A stretch of DNA of 35,360 nucleotides from Myxococcales bacterium (GTDB taxonomy: Bacteria; Myxococcota_A; Bradymonadia; Bradymonadales; GCA-2716585): positions 1 through 35,360 of the forward strand of contig PBBL01000067.1 in the NCBI GenBank assembly GCA_002716585.1. Reading direction: 5' to 3'. The position numbers were made by a program, and so were the translations under genes. Positions 8,072-16,246 of the stretch are shown in pieces. How positions within the stretch are numbered: the first letter of the stretch is position 1; the number at the start of each line of letters is the position of its first letter. A model generated the notes under the pieces. That model worked only from the letters and a program-made list of their open reading frames with translations. It did no database searches and was not told where the DNA came from.

Positions 8072-9034
8072 TCAGGCGCCTGTGGTGAGCAGCACCTTGA
8101 GCACCCCGGGCGTCGCGGCGCGTTGCAGCGCCTGAGGCCCCTGCTCCAGCTCAAACACGGCGTCGATCAGGGGTTCGGGGTCGATGGAGGCGCTGCGCAG
8201 CGCCTCGATGGCGGGCGTGAACGGCCCGCACCGGGAGCCAACGAGGGTCACCTCGGAGACAACCACCCGGCTCGTGTCGAGGTGGGTCAGGCCGTGAAAC
8301 GTGCTCTTGAGCACGATGGTCCCGGTGGGCCTGACCCGCGCCAGGGCTTCGCGGAGCCCCGCTTCGGTCCCGGTCGCCTCCACCACCAGCTCAAAGGTGC
8401 CCCACTCCTCCTCGCCGAGCGCGACGCGGGCGCCGCGCGCCTCGGCGATCGCCAGCTTCGCCGGGTGCCGCCCGATGAGGGTCGGGGTGGTCACGCTCAG
8501 GAGCGCCTGGGTGATGAGCTGACCGAGCTTCCCGTCGCCCAGGACCGCGACCCTCGCGCCGGGTCGGACGTGCACCTGCTCCATCACCCGCAGCGCCGCC
8601 GCCACCGGCTCGGTGAACACGGCGCGGCGATCCGGCAGGTCGTCGGGGACGGCGTGGAGGAGCCCGATCGGCAGCACGATCCAATCCGCGAAGCAGCCGT
8701 CGCGCCCCAGGATGCCCACCACCTGCCGCGACCCGCAGTGGTTCGGCCCCACAGCCCCCTCGCAGCGCGAGCAGCGCTGGCAGCCGACGTTGATCTCGGC
8801 GACGACTCGCCTCCCCAGCCACTCCGGGGCGTCGGGGCACTGGTCGACGTGGCCGACGAACTCATGGCCCAGCGTCCCCTCAAAGCCCCCCTTGTAGCCT
8901 CGGGCCAGGTGCAGATCCGTGCTGCACACCCCGGCCATGTGGACGCGGACCCGCGCCTCTCCGGCGCCAGCCTCGGGGGTCGGGACCTCAACGAGCGATG
9001 GTTTCTTGTGATGTGAGAGGCGCAGTGCGCGCAT
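8072..9034 (-). CDS. Zinc-dependent medium-chain dehydrogenase (MDR_like)
   Basis: A 320-residue NAD(P)-dependent alcohol or polyol dehydrogenase of the MDR superfamily. It shows the catalytic-zinc motif GVCSTDLHL (Cys about 37) with GHEFVGHV (His about 57, Glu about 58), a structural-zinc cluster CxxCxxC plus a fourth Cys (about residues 85, 88, 91 and 100; the last spacing is one residue longer than usual), the active-site segment TEPVAAALR, and a nucleotide-binding loop GDGKLGQL. The N-terminal pattern matches the MDR_like subgroup whose members carry the TDL..xGY motif. The start at 9034 gives the typical N-terminus MRALRL. The ATG at 9046 would add four residues, and neither has a good ribosome-binding site. 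Substrate unknown. Divergent from the DUF4253 gene. Confidence 0.85.
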   Translation of the reverse strand: MRALRLSHHKKPSLVEVPTPEAGAGEARVRVHMAGVCSTDLHLARGYKGGFEGTLGHEFVGHVDQCPDAPEWLGRRVVAEINVGCQRCSRCEGAVGPNHCGSRQVVGILGRDGCFADWIVLPIGLLHAVPDDLPDRRAVFTEPVAAALRVMEQVHVRPGARVAVLGDGKLGQLITQALLSVTTPTLIGRHPAKLAIAEARGARVALGEEEWGTFELVVEATGTEAGLREALARVRPTGTIVLKSTFHGLTHLDTSRVVVSEVTLVGSRCGPFTPAIEALRSASIDPEPLIDAVFELEQGPQALQRAATPGVLKVLLTTGA

Positions 9035-9143
9035 GGAGGCAACCATAGGGCCATACGACGTGACATGGGCAGGCACACGCCCTACCTTACGAAGCCATCG
9101 GAGGCAGCACAAGTGTCCTCACGGAACAGGCCCAGGAGTCGCC

Positions 9144-10043
9144 ATGTCCACCCCCTCTCTACATGACCTCCCTCCCGACGCCCAGGCCCGGATGGAGACG
9201 CTCGCGTCCTTCCTCGGAGCGCCCGACGCCCCAGGCGCCTCGATCGTGCTCGACCGCGCGCCGCAGACCGCGCGCGAGGCGCTCTCCCGGTGGTCCTCCT
9301 GGCCCGCGGGTTCGCCCTTCACGCCGTTCGTGGTGACCGAGCCCGCGCTGGAGACCCTCGGCGCGCTCTGCGGCTCGCCAGGGGGACCCGCCGCGCTCTC
9401 CATCGAGCCGTTCGACGCCCTGCTGGCGCGCTGGAGGGCGCGGCACCCGAGGATCGCCGCGCACCTCGGCGCGCTGCCCGCGCGACGCCGCGCGTGGGAG
9501 GAGGAGATCGGGCGCCCCCTCGCTCGTTGGTTGAAGGATCACGACCGCGAGGACGCCTGGGCGCTCGAAGGCGGCGAGTGGGAGCCCTACGACGAAGACG
9601 ATGAGGAGGACGAAGCCCCGGCGGCGCCCGACGTCGCGACGCTGACGCTGCGGCTCATGGACGAGCCAGACACCCGGGGCGGCCTCCCCGCCGCGCTGCA
9701 AGCCATGGGTCAGAGTGCAGGGCCAGCGCGGCTGATCGCGGTCGCCGCCGCTCCGCCCGAGGCGCTGGCCCTGCTCGAGTTCGGGGGGTGGAGCGACTGC
9801 CCGCCCAGCGCCGAGCACGCCTCGGCCTGGAGCGCGTGGGGACAACGCCACGGGGCGCGCCCCGTGCTCATCGAACCGGATCGGCTTCAAGGCGTGGTGG
9901 AGCGCCCGCCTCAGGGGACCGACGCGCTGCTTGAGCTGACCGAGGCGCTCGCGCTGTACGACCCGGACCTGCTGGCCGAGGGCGTCCTCGACCTGGCCTG
10001 GTCCCTCAACGGGGCGCACCGCTGGGGGTTCTGGTGGGATTGA
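9144..10043 (+). CDS. DUF4253-domain protein
   Basis: The 299-residue cytoplasmic protein carries a C-terminal DUF4253 domain. It is recognised by the order LLEFGGWSDCPP, WGQRHGARPVLIEPDRLQ, VERPP and a closing TEALALYDPDLL segment, which matches the family pattern GGWNxCP...W...YGA...D.LE..V.RPP. The N-terminal 150 residues are less conserved, with an acidic stretch (DEDDEEDEAP) around residue 153. The ATG at 9144 follows CAGGAG at good spacing, so it was chosen over the long upstream extension. DUF4253 has no established biochemical activity that I can name. It is often found as a lone gene in GC-rich bacteria. Confidence 0.75.
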   Translation: MSTPSLHDLPPDAQARMETLASFLGAPDAPGASIVLDRAPQTAREALSRWSSWPAGSPFTPFVVTEPALETLGALCGSPGGPAALSIEPFDALLARWRARHPRIAAHLGALPARRRAWEEEIGRPLARWLKDHDREDAWALEGGEWEPYDEDDEEDEAPAAPDVATLTLRLMDEPDTRGGLPAALQAMGQSAGPARLIAVAAAPPEALALLEFGGWSDCPPSAEHASAWSAWGQRHGARPVLIEPDRLQGVVERPPQGTDALLELTEALALYDPDLLAEGVLDLAWSLNGAHRWGFWWD

Positions 10044-10078
10044 CCCTGATGCACATTGATCCGGGCCGGTCTCATACC

Positions 10079-10198
10079 AACTCGTGTTGAAAGGTAGCTG
10101 CGAAGCAGCGGTGTGCTGATGAACTCAGCCCTTCAGATTCACTCAGGATATTCGCATCCAGCAAGCTGAGTTCATCGCACGGCCTTTCAACACGAGTT
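10079..10198. repeat. 120-bp imperfect inverted repeat with nested hairpin
   Basis: Outer arms AACTCGTGTTGAAAGG (10079-10094) and its exact complement (10183-10198) enclose inner arms GATGAACTCAGC (10118-10129 and 10165-10176). The left side alone carries a small extra hairpin GCTGC-GAA-GCAGC between the two arm blocks (10097-10109). The central loop is about 35 bp. It lies between two co-directional genes. The element looks like a non-autonomous mobile element (MITE-like) or a structured RNA leader. The T-poor right end argues against a simple intrinsic terminator. Confidence 0.75.
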
Positions 10199-10263
10199 CA
10201 TATCATAGTAGAAGATGACCGGGGGGGCGGAGGCCGCCCTCAAACGCCGAGCCAAGGAGACCC

Positions 10264-11064
10264 ATGAGCGCCCTGCTCAACGCCACGACAACCTACCTGG
10301 AGGCCGAAGTCCTCGACGTCGAGCCGACCTCAGCGGGTCGGCTCCGGGTGAGCCGCGGCCGCTTTCGAGACAAGCGCGAGGTCGAGCTGGACCTGACCCC
10401 CCTGGAGGGCTGGCTGGCCGAACACCCCGAGGCGCCGCCGCGGCGCGCCGCGGCGGGCTTCGCGGCGGGCGTCGGCGCGGCGCTGCGCTCCCCGACCGAC
10501 GCCCGCGCCGAGAACCTCAGCTTCGTTGACGCCGCCGGGGGGCTGGCGCCGGTGTTGGAGTGCGAGACTTTCGCGCTCGGGGCGGAGGCCGCCGGGCTGC
10601 GACCCTGGCTCCAGCCCTTCACCGATGGGCTCGTGGTGGCCTACGTCGTGGACGTCGACCGCGGCCAGCTCCTGCTCGGTGAGCGGCGCGTCGCCGCCTG
10701 GGGCGTCAGCGACGACCGGATCACCTCCGGGGCGCGCTCCATGCTCTACCACCGGACCCGCGACCTCCCCCTGGAGGAGCACCCCTCAAGCACCTGCGCC
10801 TTCTACAGCGCCGGGGACGGCCACGACGCGGCGCGCGCCACCATCCTGCGCGACCTCGACTACAACCGCCTGCGCCGCGGCCTCTGGTTCGCCCTCCCCG
10901 CCCGGAACCTCCTGATGCTCCGCGACGCCACCGACGACGCCGACGCCGCCCGCGCCTTCCTGGCCGCGGTCGAGGCGGAGTGGGACCAGGCCGAGCACCC
11001 CATCAGCCGCCGCGTCTACACCTACGAAGACACCCGAACCCCAAACCCCATCACGTTGCCATGA
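10264..11064 (+). CDS. DUF1444-like protein of unknown function
   Basis: The ATG follows AAGGAG at ideal spacing. The 266-residue soluble protein has no signal peptide. The order of its central segments (LVVAYVVDVDRGQLLLG, then AWGVSDDRI, then GLWFALPARNLLML) resembles the DUF1444/YtpQ family, in which a VYVVD strand is followed by a WGVSxxxL helix and a late PxRDxLL strand. The N-terminal part (EVELDLTPLEGWLAEHP) is compatible but not diagnostic. The biochemical role of DUF1444 is not known to me. Its stop overlaps the next start by ATGA, so the two products are probably made together. Confidence 0.55.
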   Translation: MSALLNATTTYLEAEVLDVEPTSAGRLRVSRGRFRDKREVELDLTPLEGWLAEHPEAPPRRAAAGFAAGVGAALRSPTDARAENLSFVDAAGGLAPVLECETFALGAEAAGLRPWLQPFTDGLVVAYVVDVDRGQLLLGERRVAAWGVSDDRITSGARSMLYHRTRDLPLEEHPSSTCAFYSAGDGHDAARATILRDLDYNRLRRGLWFALPARNLLMLRDATDDADAARAFLAAVEAEWDQAEHPISRRVYTYEDTRTPNPITLP

Positions 11065-11564
11065 CCACACCCGACATCGACCCCACCCTCCCCGAAGTCG
11101 TCCAGCGCTTCCTCGCCGCAGGCGCCAAGCTCGAATCGATCCGCCTCGACGCGGAGGGGACCTGGTGGCACCGCGGCGCGCTCTTTGAGAACCCGAAGCT
11201 CATACACCTCTTTCACGGCAGCGTCGGCCGCACCGAAGGCGGCACCTGGGTGTTGGAGATCCCCCCGTTCACCTACCCGATCGAGGTCGAGGACACCGGC
11301 TTCTTCGTCAAGCGGCTGGAGTTCGACGAGGACGGCGAGCGCGTCCGCCTTCACCTGCTCGGCGGCGCCGTCGAGGAGTTGGACCCCGACACGCTGGTGG
11401 CCGACGATCGGGGCATGACCTGCCGGATCAAGCAGGGGCGCTTCCGCGCCCGCTTGACCCGCGGCGCCTACTACGCCCTCACCGAGCACGTCACCGAAGA
11501 GGGCGGCGACTTCCTCCTCTCCCTCGGCGACCGACGCTGGACGATCGCCGCCGATGGGGCGTAG
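11061..11564 (+). CDS. Small DUF1285-like protein
   Basis: The start overlaps the preceding stop codon (ATGA), which implies translational coupling. The 167-residue product has a pattern reminiscent of DUF1285: a GTWWHRG strand, FENPKLIHLFHGSV, then EIPPFTYPIEVEDTGFFV, followed by a basic beta-rich C-terminal half ending in a WTI strand. In that family the first part reads roughly GTWxYxGxPI..LVRLFA and the second VEDAPF. No catalytic residues stand out and there is no signal peptide. Function unknown. The link to the upstream gene is the only functional clue. Confidence 0.6.
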   Translation: MTTPDIDPTLPEVVQRFLAAGAKLESIRLDAEGTWWHRGALFENPKLIHLFHGSVGRTEGGTWVLEIPPFTYPIEVEDTGFFVKRLEFDEDGERVRLHLLGGAVEELDPDTLVADDRGMTCRIKQGRFRARLTRGAYYALTEHVTEEGGDFLLSLGDRRWTIAADGA

Positions 11565-11708
11565 ACCAACCGATTCACCCCGTCACTGACGGCCTACCCG
11601 ATGTTTTGCGTTTTTTTTCGAGTCACCGGGTCACAAACCCGCCGGGGCGTCACTACCGGATTGAAGCGGTTGGAAGGACCAACCCACCAAACCGAGAGAG
11701 GCCACGCC

Positions 11709-11867
11709 ATGAAGACCCAGAAGACCCGCAAGACCGCCCCGACCTCCCAACCCAACCGCAAGGCGCGCCGCGGCAAGCGCTCCCTCACGATCCGCACCTC
11801 CCTGCGCGCGGGTAACTGGGGCTCCGTGAACGAGCCCACCAGCCCCGACTTCGATGGCAACTTCTGA
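11709..11867 (+). CDS. 52-residue basic peptide with acidic-aromatic C-terminus
   Basis: A GAGAGAGG ribosome-binding site lies a few bases before this ATG, which favours it over the longer reading frame from 11601. The first 30 residues are dominated by Lys, Arg and Thr (14 Lys/Arg by eye). The C-terminal 20 contain NWG, NEPTSP and end in DFDGNF. The sharp change from cationic leader-like to neutral/acidic, Ser/Thr/Asp/Trp-containing tail is the general shape of a ribosomally made peptide precursor, but no modifying enzyme is adjacent. A nucleic-acid-binding small protein is equally possible. I do not recognise the family. Confidence 0.5.
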   Translation: MKTQKTRKTAPTSQPNRKARRGKRSLTIRTSLRAGNWGSVNEPTSPDFDGNF

Positions 11868-11919
11868 ACCCAGCCCACCGACGCCATGAGCCCACACCCA
11901 CGCGGCGCCACGCCGCGGC

Positions 11920-13254
11920 TCACCACCCGAGCTTGACGCCGACCGCCTCCACGTCGGCGTAGAGGCTCATGGCGTCGGGCCTCCCGTCCCCGTCCAGATC
12001 CAGATCCGGCTGCGTCTGGAACACGAGCGCGATCACGTCACACAGCTCCGCGATGGTCTGGCAGAGGCTCTGCACGTCGGTGCCGTCGTCGCACCCGGTG
12101 AGATCGGGGCCACCGCCGCAGGTCAACACGTTGCCGTCGTCGAGGGTGAACAGCGGCGAGTCCAGCGACAGGCAGCTGCATGCGGGTGACTGGACGAAGT
12201 CCTCCAGGGTCTGCGCCAGGTCGCGGTTCAGCAGCGCCCCGGTCAGCTCCGTTCGGCTCAAGCGCACCCCGGGGCCATCGGCCAGCGCCAGCCCGCTCAG
12301 GGTGACGCGCTCCAGGGTCATCTGGAGGGTCAGCCCCTCGACGGTGAAGCGCATCGGGAGACGCCCCACGGACGCCTCGACCACGCCGCGATCCACGACG
12401 GAGCGCGCGAACCGGTGCCGCGGCGTGCGCGACCCCGGGATGAACGACCCCTCCTGCTCCACGACGGCCTCCCCGCCTTCCGGCTCACCGTCGAGCAGCA
12501 CGACGTGCAGGTCCGTGGAGAGCGTCCCCCAGCCGGGCCAGAGCAGCGCGACCGAGAACTCGCCCGACGCGATCGACTGCGCCAGGAACGTGTTCACGCT
12601 CGCCCGCTCCACCAGCCCGAACAGCGACCCCAGCGCCTCCCCGGCGGCGTTGTCGCCGACGCCGTCCCCGTTGAGGTCCGGGGCGTCGTCCGCCGTCAAC
12701 GCCAGGACGAGCGCGCTGATGTAGGACGCCGGGACGTCCAGGTCGTACTGGGTCGCCTCGCCCGCCACACACGCCGGGATCGCGTCGCACCCATCGCAGC
12801 CGGGCCGCCCCTCCAGGCACTCGCACCCGGTGCTCACCTCGCCGTCGGCGTCCAGATAACCGAGGGCGCACCGATCGACGCAGGTCCCCTCACAGGCGCT
12901 CACCATCGTCACCGGCGAGGGCGGGACGCAGAGCGGCGCCGCGTCCTCCGCCTCATCGACCACCATGTCGCAGTCGTCGTCCTCGCCGTTGCACACCTCC
13001 GGGCGGCACGCGACGTCCTCGCCGACCTCCTCCGCCCCGACGTCGGGAGTCTCTATGTCCGCGGCTTCTTCGACCGGGAGGCGATCCGCGGCGCAACCCG
13101 GCGCCATGAGCAGCCACGCAACGAGGAGGCCGACGCCGAGCGGCGAGGAGGGAGATTGTCGGGAGAGGCGGCGGAGCAAGGCGGCACCCTGGTCAGCGCG
13201 TCGTGGCTCAACGGAGAGCGCGGGGATCGGTTCGACCCCCGGCGTGGTCAACAT
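11920..13254 (-). CDS. Cys-rich lipoprotein with MopE-type and Asp-repeat motifs
   Basis: A hydrophobic stretch ending in LLMAPGC marks a lipoprotein. The mature N-terminus is acidic and leads into CNGEDDDCD, the motif repeated in MopE-like proteins of methanotrophs and myxobacteria, then a disulfide-rich block (about residues 100-160). The remaining 270 residues are beta-rich, with two calcium-loop-like sequences, DLNGDGVGDN and DLDGDGRPDA. Together these suggest a secreted, possibly calcium-stabilised surface protein. The start is uncertain. ATG at 13254 gives a long basic n-region, while a TTG at 13179 has an AGGGTG just upstream and would give a more normal signal peptide. No enzymatic motif was found. 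Confidence 0.7.
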   Translation of the reverse strand: MLTTPGVEPIPALSVEPRRADQGAALLRRLSRQSPSSPLGVGLLVAWLLMAPGCAADRLPVEEAADIETPDVGAEEVGEDVACRPEVCNGEDDDCDMVVDEAEDAAPLCVPPSPVTMVSACEGTCVDRCALGYLDADGEVSTGCECLEGRPGCDGCDAIPACVAGEATQYDLDVPASYISALVLALTADDAPDLNGDGVGDNAAGEALGSLFGLVERASVNTFLAQSIASGEFSVALLWPGWGTLSTDLHVVLLDGEPEGGEAVVEQEGSFIPGSRTPRHRFARSVVDRGVVEASVGRLPMRFTVEGLTLQMTLERVTLSGLALADGPGVRLSRTELTGALLNRDLAQTLEDFVQSPACSCLSLDSPLFTLDDGNVLTCGGGPDLTGCDDGTDVQSLCQTIAELCDVIALVFQTQPDLDLDGDGRPDAMSLYADVEAVGVKLGW

Positions 13255-13300
13255 AGCACCCACGCGCCGCGGAGGGTAACACGGGAGAGGCCCGTTCGCC

Positions 13301-14446
13301 TCACTCCGAGCCCATCAAGAACTCACGGGGGCCCTGCCGGATGAAGTGGCGCCCCTCGGTGAGGTCGAGGTGGAAGTGGTCGGCGTGGGCCTCGTCGTAA
13401 TCCGGGGTCAGGACGATGTTGAAGACGTACTCGTCGTGAAGCCGCTGCGCGAAGTCCCGCAGCCAGGCCCCGCGGCGGCCGAGGCGCCCCTGGCGGTCCC
13501 GCCTCCAGTGTCGGGGGACCGAGTGGCGCCGCCCTCGGGCGTCGATGAGGGCCTGCACGTCGATCCCCCGACCGTACGCGTGCTGGCTCAGGCGCTCCGA
13601 GCCGCGAATGGCGCGGCAGTTGTAGGTCCCGACGTGTTCGATGACGGCGATCTCCGACTCGGCCGCGATTTTGGCCATCCGGCCAATCGCGACCGCCAGC
13701 GGGCAATCGACGAGCACGGGGGCGGGCTGGCGTCCGACGAAGCGCAGCTCCACCCCGTGGACAGGCCCCGAGAGCAGGATCGGAGCCTCGATGAGGCAGG
13801 CCACCTCGGGCGCCGTCCCCTCGGGCCGCTCCAGGACGGGGGCGGCGCGCCGCCAGGTGAGCCCCATCGCGTCCAGCCGCCGCTCGCACTCGGTCGCCCC
13901 GCTCCAGTCTGCGACGGCGGGCACGCAGGCGGCCTGGGGCCACGCCTCCGCGCGGAACCCGCCCACGACCCGGCACCCGTACCCCTGGCGGCAAGGCTCG
14001 GCGCCGCGCCGATCGCAGCGGTCGAGGCACACCCCGGCGGGGTGGCAGGCGCGCCCCCCGGCGCACTCGCCGCGGCACGACCGCGCGCAGAACCCGAACG
14101 GGTAGCCGTCCGCCTCGGTGAGGCAGGTGTCCGGGGCCTCACAGTCCGCCGAGGTCACGCAAGGGCCACCCGGGGGGGTTGAGGCGGCCGAGGGCGACGG
14201 GATCTCGACGGCGGCGTCCTCGGTCACCGGCTCCTGCGACTCCTGCGGGGCGGTCGGGGGGGCGCAGGCGAGCAGCCACGTCAGGGCGGCGGCGAGCAAG
14301 GCCGCGCTGGTCGAGGCGGAGGGCGCTCGGCGAGGGCGGCGCGGCCTCCTCGAAGTGACGCGGGGGGTTGTGGCGGAGCGCCGAGGGTCGTATCCTGTCA
14401 CACCATCCGGGGTCGGTGTGACTCCGGGTTTGTGCCCATGTCTCAC
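13301..14446 (-). CDS. Extensin-like (M15-related) lipoprotein
   Basis: The C-terminal half matches the extensin-like domain: LSGPVHGVELRF, APVLVDCPLAVA, then TYNCRAIRGSERLSQHAYGR followed by GIDVQAL, and later AHADHFHLDL. The SQHAxGxxIDV and HxDHFHLD motifs supply the ligands of an M15-like zinc site, so a peptidoglycan peptidase role is likely. The N-terminus has an Arg-rich segment, a hydrophobic core and an LLAC lipobox (about Cys 61), then a disulfide-rich module (about residues 95-170). The GTG at 14446 has AGGAGG upstream on the minus strand, although the n-region is long. An internal GTG at 14401 is an alternative. The M61 gene starts only 15 bp away on the other strand. Confidence 0.8.
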   Translation of the reverse strand: MRHGHKPGVTPTPDGVTGYDPRRSATTPRVTSRRPRRPRRAPSASTSAALLAAALTWLLACAPPTAPQESQEPVTEDAAVEIPSPSAASTPPGGPCVTSADCEAPDTCLTEADGYPFGFCARSCRGECAGGRACHPAGVCLDRCDRRGAEPCRQGYGCRVVGGFRAEAWPQAACVPAVADWSGATECERRLDAMGLTWRRAAPVLERPEGTAPEVACLIEAPILLSGPVHGVELRFVGRQPAPVLVDCPLAVAIGRMAKIAAESEIAVIEHVGTYNCRAIRGSERLSQHAYGRGIDVQALIDARGRRHSVPRHWRRDRQGRLGRRGAWLRDFAQRLHDEYVFNIVLTPDYDEAHADHFHLDLTEGRHFIRQGPREFLMGSE

Positions 14447-14461
14447 GAGGTCCTCCTGACC

Positions 14462-16246
14462 ATGTCAGCTCCCATCTCCTACACGATCCAGATCCCCAAC
14501 CCGAAGAACCACCTCGTCGAGGTGACGATGACCGTCCCTGTCGAAGCGCAGGGCGAGTCGGCGTTGGAGGTGTCGCTCCCGAGCTGGTCGCCCGGCTCCT
14601 ACTTGATGCGCGAGTACGCCAAGCGCGTCCAGCAGTTCGAGGCGCGCGCCCAGGGCGCGCCGCTGGCCACGCGCAAGATCACCAAGGGCACCTGGTGGGT
14701 GCCGATCGCCGATGGCGTGTCGGAGGTCGAGGTGCGCTATCGGGTGTACGCCCACGAGCTGTCGGTGCGCCACTGCCACGTGGACGCGAGCCACGCCTTC
14801 CTGCACGGCCCGGCGCTGCTCATGTACGTCGAGGGGCGCAAGGAGGCGCCCTGCGTGCTGACCGCCGAGGCGCCGCGCGACGACTGGACCCTGTTCACGA
14901 CGCTGCCCCGCGCCCCGGAGGATGAAGGTCAGCCGCACCGCGGGTTCTTCCGCGCGGACGATTACGATCACCTCGTGGACTGCCCGATCGAGATGGGGCC
15001 GCACACGTCCTACACCTTCGAGGCGCTGGGCGTGCCGCACACCATCGTGTGCTGGGGCGCGAACCGGGCGCCGATCGAGCGGATGCTGGAGGAGTTCCCG
15101 AAGTTCATCGAGGCCTCGGCCGAGATGTTCGGCGGCGCCCTGCCCTACTCCGAGTACCTGTTCATCGCGCTCCACGCCGACAAGGGCTACGGCGGGCTGG
15201 AGCACCGCGACAGCACGGCGCTGCTCTACCCCGGCGACGCCTACATCACCGAAGACGACGGCTACGAGAACTTCCTCACCCTCTCCAGCCACGAGCACTT
15301 CCACGTCTGGAACATCAAGCGGATCCGCCCCGCGGCGCTCGGCCCGTTTCCGTACACGCAGGAGGCCTACACCCGCGCGCTGTGGGTCGTCGAGGGGTGC
15401 ACCAGCTACTACCAGAACGTCGTCGTCCGCCGCGCCGACCTGATCACCCCGGAGCGCTTCCTGGAGTTGCTCGGCAAGCGCTACGGCAAGCTGATGCAGA
15501 TCCCCGGGCGCCTCGTCCACCCGCTGGAGGAGTCCAGCTTCGACGCCTGGATCAAGCTGTACCGGCCCGACGAGTCCACCGTCAACACGACCGTCTCCTA
15601 CTACCTCAAGGGGGAGCTGGCGGCGGCGCTGCTCGATCTCACGATCCGCGACCGGACCGACGGCGCCCGCAGCCTCGACCACCTCATGCAGCTCCTCTGG
15701 GCGCGCTACCGCGAGGACGGCGCCGGGTACGACGAGTCGCAGCTCCAGGCGTGGGCCGAGCAGATCGCCGGAGGCTCGTTGCAGGAGTTCTTCGACCGCA
15801 CCATGCGCGGCACCGACGAGCTGGACCTGAACGCCGCCCTTCAGCCCTTCGGCCTCCAGGTCGAGCCCCACGATCACACCCCGGGGCAGGCCTGGCTCGG
15901 GCTCAAGCACTCCGCCAGCGGCGACCGGGTCATGGTGGACCACGTCCTGACCGACTCCCCAGCGGAGCGCGCGGGCGTCAACCCCGGCGACGAGCTGGTC
16001 GCGCTCGGCCACCAGCGCGTCGCCCGCGACACGCTCAGCAACCTCCTGAAGGTCCGCGCTCCCGGCGACAGCGACCCCCTGCACGTCTTCCGGCGCGGGC
16101 AGCTCCTGGAGTTGGAGCTGACCCTCGGCGAGCAGCCCGTGCAGGAGTACGCCATCACCCCGCTGGACAACCCGACGGAGCGCCAACTCACCCTGCGCCG
16201 CGGCTGGCTCAACGGCGACCTCGGCGAGGCGCCTGGCGACTCATGA
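14462..16246 (+). CDS. M61 glycyl-aminopeptidase-family protease with PDZ domain
   Basis: The 594-residue protein has the M61 N-terminal beta domain (YTIQIPNPKNHLVEV, then WSPGSYLMREYAK). Its gluzincin catalytic core carries HEHFH (His 277, Glu 278, His 281), followed by the WVVEGCTSYY segment with the third-ligand Glu. A C-terminal PDZ domain (about residues 470-555: VDHVLTDSPAERAGVNPGDE) completes it. This is the full architecture of glycyl-aminopeptidase-like M61 proteins, which trim peptides with N-terminal Gly or Ala in the cases studied. No signal peptide is visible at this start. An in-frame ATG at 14432 adds ten residues and also creates none. Its stop overlaps the next gene by ATGA. 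Confidence 0.88.
   Translation: MSAPISYTIQIPNPKNHLVEVTMTVPVEAQGESALEVSLPSWSPGSYLMREYAKRVQQFEARAQGAPLATRKITKGTWWVPIADGVSEVEVRYRVYAHELSVRHCHVDASHAFLHGPALLMYVEGRKEAPCVLTAEAPRDDWTLFTTLPRAPEDEGQPHRGFFRADDYDHLVDCPIEMGPHTSYTFEALGVPHTIVCWGANRAPIERMLEEFPKFIEASAEMFGGALPYSEYLFIALHADKGYGGLEHRDSTALLYPGDAYITEDDGYENFLTLSSHEHFHVWNIKRIRPAALGPFPYTQEAYTRALWVVEGCTSYYQNVVVRRADLITPERFLELLGKRYGKLMQIPGRLVHPLEESSFDAWIKLYRPDESTVNTTVSYYLKGELAAALLDLTIRDRTDGARSLDHLMQLLWARYREDGAGYDESQLQAWAEQIAGGSLQEFFDRTMRGTDELDLNAALQPFGLQVEPHDHTPGQAWLGLKHSASGDRVMVDHVLTDSPAERAGVNPGDELVALGHQRVARDTLSNLLKVRAPGDSDPLHVFRRGQLLELELTLGEQPVQEYAITPLDNPTERQLTLRRGWLNGDLGEAPGDS

Noticed and set aside
8123..9016. Open frame opposite the MDR dehydrogenase
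   Set aside because: Arg/Gly/Asp-rich shadow with no domain pattern. The minus strand has complete zinc and nucleotide motifs.
14465..16186. Long antisense open frame opposite the M61 protease gene
   Set aside because: Same shadow effect. The sense frame has the HEHFH motif and a PDZ domain, the antisense frame only low-complexity sequence.
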